Below, in pieces: positions 62,656 to 64,000 of a stretch of DNA of 64,000 nucleotides (position 1 is its first letter; every line of letters starts with the position of its first letter). Source of the DNA: Sphingomonas sp. Leaf339 (lineage in GTDB: Bacteria; Pseudomonadota; Alphaproteobacteria; Sphingomonadales; Sphingomonadaceae); the NCBI RefSeq assembly GCF_001426195.1, contig NZ_LMRS01000023.1, positions 290,044-354,043 of the forward strand, in the 5' to 3' direction. The notes below the pieces were generated by a model. The model was given only the letters and a program-made list of their open reading frames with translations. It was not told where the DNA came from and searched no databases. The translations under genes and the position numbers were made by a program.

Positions 62656-63440
62656 TGCGGGTCAGCGCGCGGCACCGGCTGGGCGAGTTCCGGCTGGACG
62701 TGGCGTTCACCGGGCCGAAGGACGGCATCACCATGTTGTTCGGGCCATCGGGCGCGGGCAAGTCGGTAACGCTCGCCATCGTTGCGGGGCTGGTCCGCGC
62801 GGACGCGGCGATGGTGGCGGTGGGCGACCATGTGCTGACCGACACCGCCACCCGCATCGCGGTGCCGGCGGAGCGACGGCGGATCGGCATCGTTCATCAG
62901 GACGCGCGCCTGTTCCCGCATTTGTCGGTCGATCGCAACCTGACCTATGGTTGGCGGCGCGCACCCAAGGCGGCGTCGGACGGGCGGCGGATCGAGCGCG
63001 ACGCGGTGATCGAGGTGCTGGCGATCGGCCATCTGCTGGATCGCCGGCCGCTCGACCTGTCGGGCGGCGAGCGGCAGCGGGTGGCGATCGGCCGCGCACT
63101 GCTCAGTCAGCCCGACCTGCTGCTGCTCGACGAGCCGGTATCGGCGCTGGACGAGGCGCGGCGCGGCGAGGTGCTGGGCTTCATCGCCGCGCTGAAGCGG
63201 TTCGGGCTGCCGATGCTGTACGTGACCCACCGCGAGGACGAGGTCCGGCTGCTCGGCGATCATCTGGTGCGGATCGAGGCGGGGCGGGTGGTGGCCGAAG
63301 GCACGCCGGCGGCGCTGCTGCCGAGCGGGTTGGTAACGGGCGAGGCGGTGGCGCCGGGGCTGGTGCGGATCGGCGGCGAGACGATCGCCGTGCCGGGGCT
63401 GGATGCGCCGGTGGGAGCGGCGGTGCGGGTGTCGTGGTGA
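62655..63440 (+). CDS. modC: Molybdate ABC transporter ATP-binding protein
   Basis: A 261-residue ATPase that energises the transporter. It has Walker A (GPSGAGKS), signature LSGGERQRVAIG, Walker B (LLLLDEP) and the H-loop (VTHREDE). E. coli ModC is about 350 residues because of a longer TOBE/molybdate-binding tail; here only about 40 residues follow the ATPase core, ending VPGLDAPVGAAVRVSW, so the regulatory tail is short. ATG 62655 is chosen; GTG 62652 is possible. Confidence 0.93.
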   Translation: MRVSARHRLGEFRLDVAFTGPKDGITMLFGPSGAGKSVTLAIVAGLVRADAAMVAVGDHVLTDTATRIAVPAERRRIGIVHQDARLFPHLSVDRNLTYGWRRAPKAASDGRRIERDAVIEVLAIGHLLDRRPLDLSGGERQRVAIGRALLSQPDLLLLDEPVSALDEARRGEVLGFIAALKRFGLPMLYVTHREDEVRLLGDHLVRIEAGRVVAEGTPAALLPSGLVTGEAVAPGLVRIGGETIAVPGLDAPVGAAVRVSW

Positions 63441-63832
63441 CGGGCGGGGCGTGTCACTATGTGGAAGGTTAGGCTAAGGTTAGGCCAACCAGTCCTATTT
63501 TTCCCGCGCGCGATGATGAGAAAGAACAGCGATCATATTGGCTCGCGGGTTACCATCATTGGGGACTGTAGGACAGCGATAGGCCGCAAACTGCAGATGA
63601 CGGATGGCGCAATTCGGGTTGCCCACTGATTTCTGCGGAGCTTCGAAAGGGCTTGGCGGTACTCGTAACGTCACTCGTGGACTTGGCTCGGGTTGGCTAC
63701 GGCAGCGGTAGCGAAAGCCGCGACATCCGCGTCGGAAATTTTTGACAGGTGCGACCCGCGCGAGGTCAAATCAGGTATTCCTGCTTCACAGCCGGACTGG
63801 CCAGGGCCCAATGGTTTCACCGTATGGCAGTT
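63441..63832. other. Gap after modC with no recognised gene
   Basis: 392 bases with lower GC and no gene that I can recognise. AGGTTAGGC occurs at 63466-63474 and 63477-63485, an 11-base-period direct repeat that also overlaps a weak hairpin (GGTTAGGCT with AGGCCAACC), just after the modC stop and before CTATTTTTCCC; it may end the mod transcript. Open frames here are short and composition-poor. Confidence 0.45.
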
Positions 63833-64000
63833 CTACGATTGGATGTTGGCGGGTCCGCGCGGTGATGCGGCCAGCTGCGCCACCGGCCAAGCGAGGAGGT
63901 TACCGAGCGAAAACAGGCCAAGTAGCTGGACGACATCGCCAGCATTCGGCGTTGATCCTCCCAGCAGGGCATGCGCCGTTACCAGCGTCATGAGGGCGTT
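63833..64000 (-). CDS. Possible C-terminal fragment of a membrane protein (right edge)
   Basis: A 55-codon open frame on the minus strand that enters from the right edge and ends with TAG at 63833-63835. It contains two hydrophobic stretches (NALMTLVTAHALLGG and VVQLLGLFSLGNLLAWPVAQ), consistent with a membrane protein's end. It is too short for family assignment, and chance openness cannot be excluded. Confidence 0.3.
   Translation of the reverse strand, partial: NALMTLVTAHALLGGSTPNAGDVVQLLGLFSLGNLLAWPVAQLAASPRGPANIQS

Noticed and set aside
63510..63730. A minus-strand open frame of about 75 codons with Pro/Arg-rich content.
   Set aside because: No start context, no family motif and unusual composition. 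It is more likely chance openness in a poorly coding tail.

Overview
The window is a GC-rich alphaproteobacterial chromosome segment and looks like Sphingomonas or a close relative. Supporting signs are a PEPxxWA-CTERM surface protein, an Atm1-type exporter, an SDHAF4-like small protein, a zf-CHCC protein, the order rpe - heparinase II/III-like - purH, and typical sphingomonad intergenic inverted repeats. I saw no tRNA, rRNA, CRISPR array, prophage or intact insertion sequence. Genes are dense and many stops and starts overlap.

Layout. 1-2.5 kb: 3' end of gpsA, converging on an AsmA-family gene. 2.5-8.3 kb: a tiny SDHAF4-like gene, then rsmB, rpe, a heparinase-like gene and purH. 8.3-15.8 kb (minus strand): a polysaccharide flippase, polA, a class A beta-lactamase-like lipoprotein and nadB. 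15.8-20 kb: hypotheticals, a membrane protein, an O-antigen-ligase-like protein, an orphan ABC ATPase and a zf-CHCC protein. 20-24.3 kb: tldD, a ccdAB toxin-antitoxin pair with regularly spaced repeats, a DUF2007 gene, and glnK-amtB behind a near-perfect sigma-54 promoter. 24.4-31.2 kb: a three-gene overlapping operon, recQ, a retropepsin-like secreted protein, a GNAT, an Atm1-type exporter and small hypotheticals. 31.2-34 kb: a two-component system divergent from a Gly/Pro/His-rich secreted protein. 34-43.7 kb: a PiT phosphate transporter, a complete RND tripartite pump with its divergent TetR repressor, and a YcaQ-type DNA glycosylase. 43.7-46.8 kb: pyrimidine-degradation genes in the order rutB-rutC-rutD-rutA. 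46.8-51.2 kb: a DUF1501/DUF1800 pair, a desaturase and a DUF697-like protein.

The most interesting region is 51.5-57.9 kb on the minus strand. A LuxR-type regulator with a PAS-like segment lies upstream of a gene for a 625-residue secreted protein made almost entirely of Asn/Ser/Asp/Thr repeats. Then come a 127-residue secreted protein sharing its C-terminal module, a C39-type cysteine peptidase lipoprotein, a 232-residue secreted protein, and an outer-membrane barrel with an N-terminal coiled coil. The peptidase / accessory / barrel order matches fapD-fapE-fapF of the Pseudomonas functional amyloid (Fap) system, but the putative fibre subunit has a different repeat and no mature cysteine. 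I interpret this as a divergent Fap-like surface-fibre system. A hairpin with a U-rich tail follows the fibre gene and could keep its expression above that of the export genes.

58.3-64 kb: a Crp/Fnr regulator, a PEP-CTERM protein, a GH84 O-GlcNAcase-like enzyme, modABC molybdate uptake, and a poorly coding tail with a possible gene fragment at the right edge.
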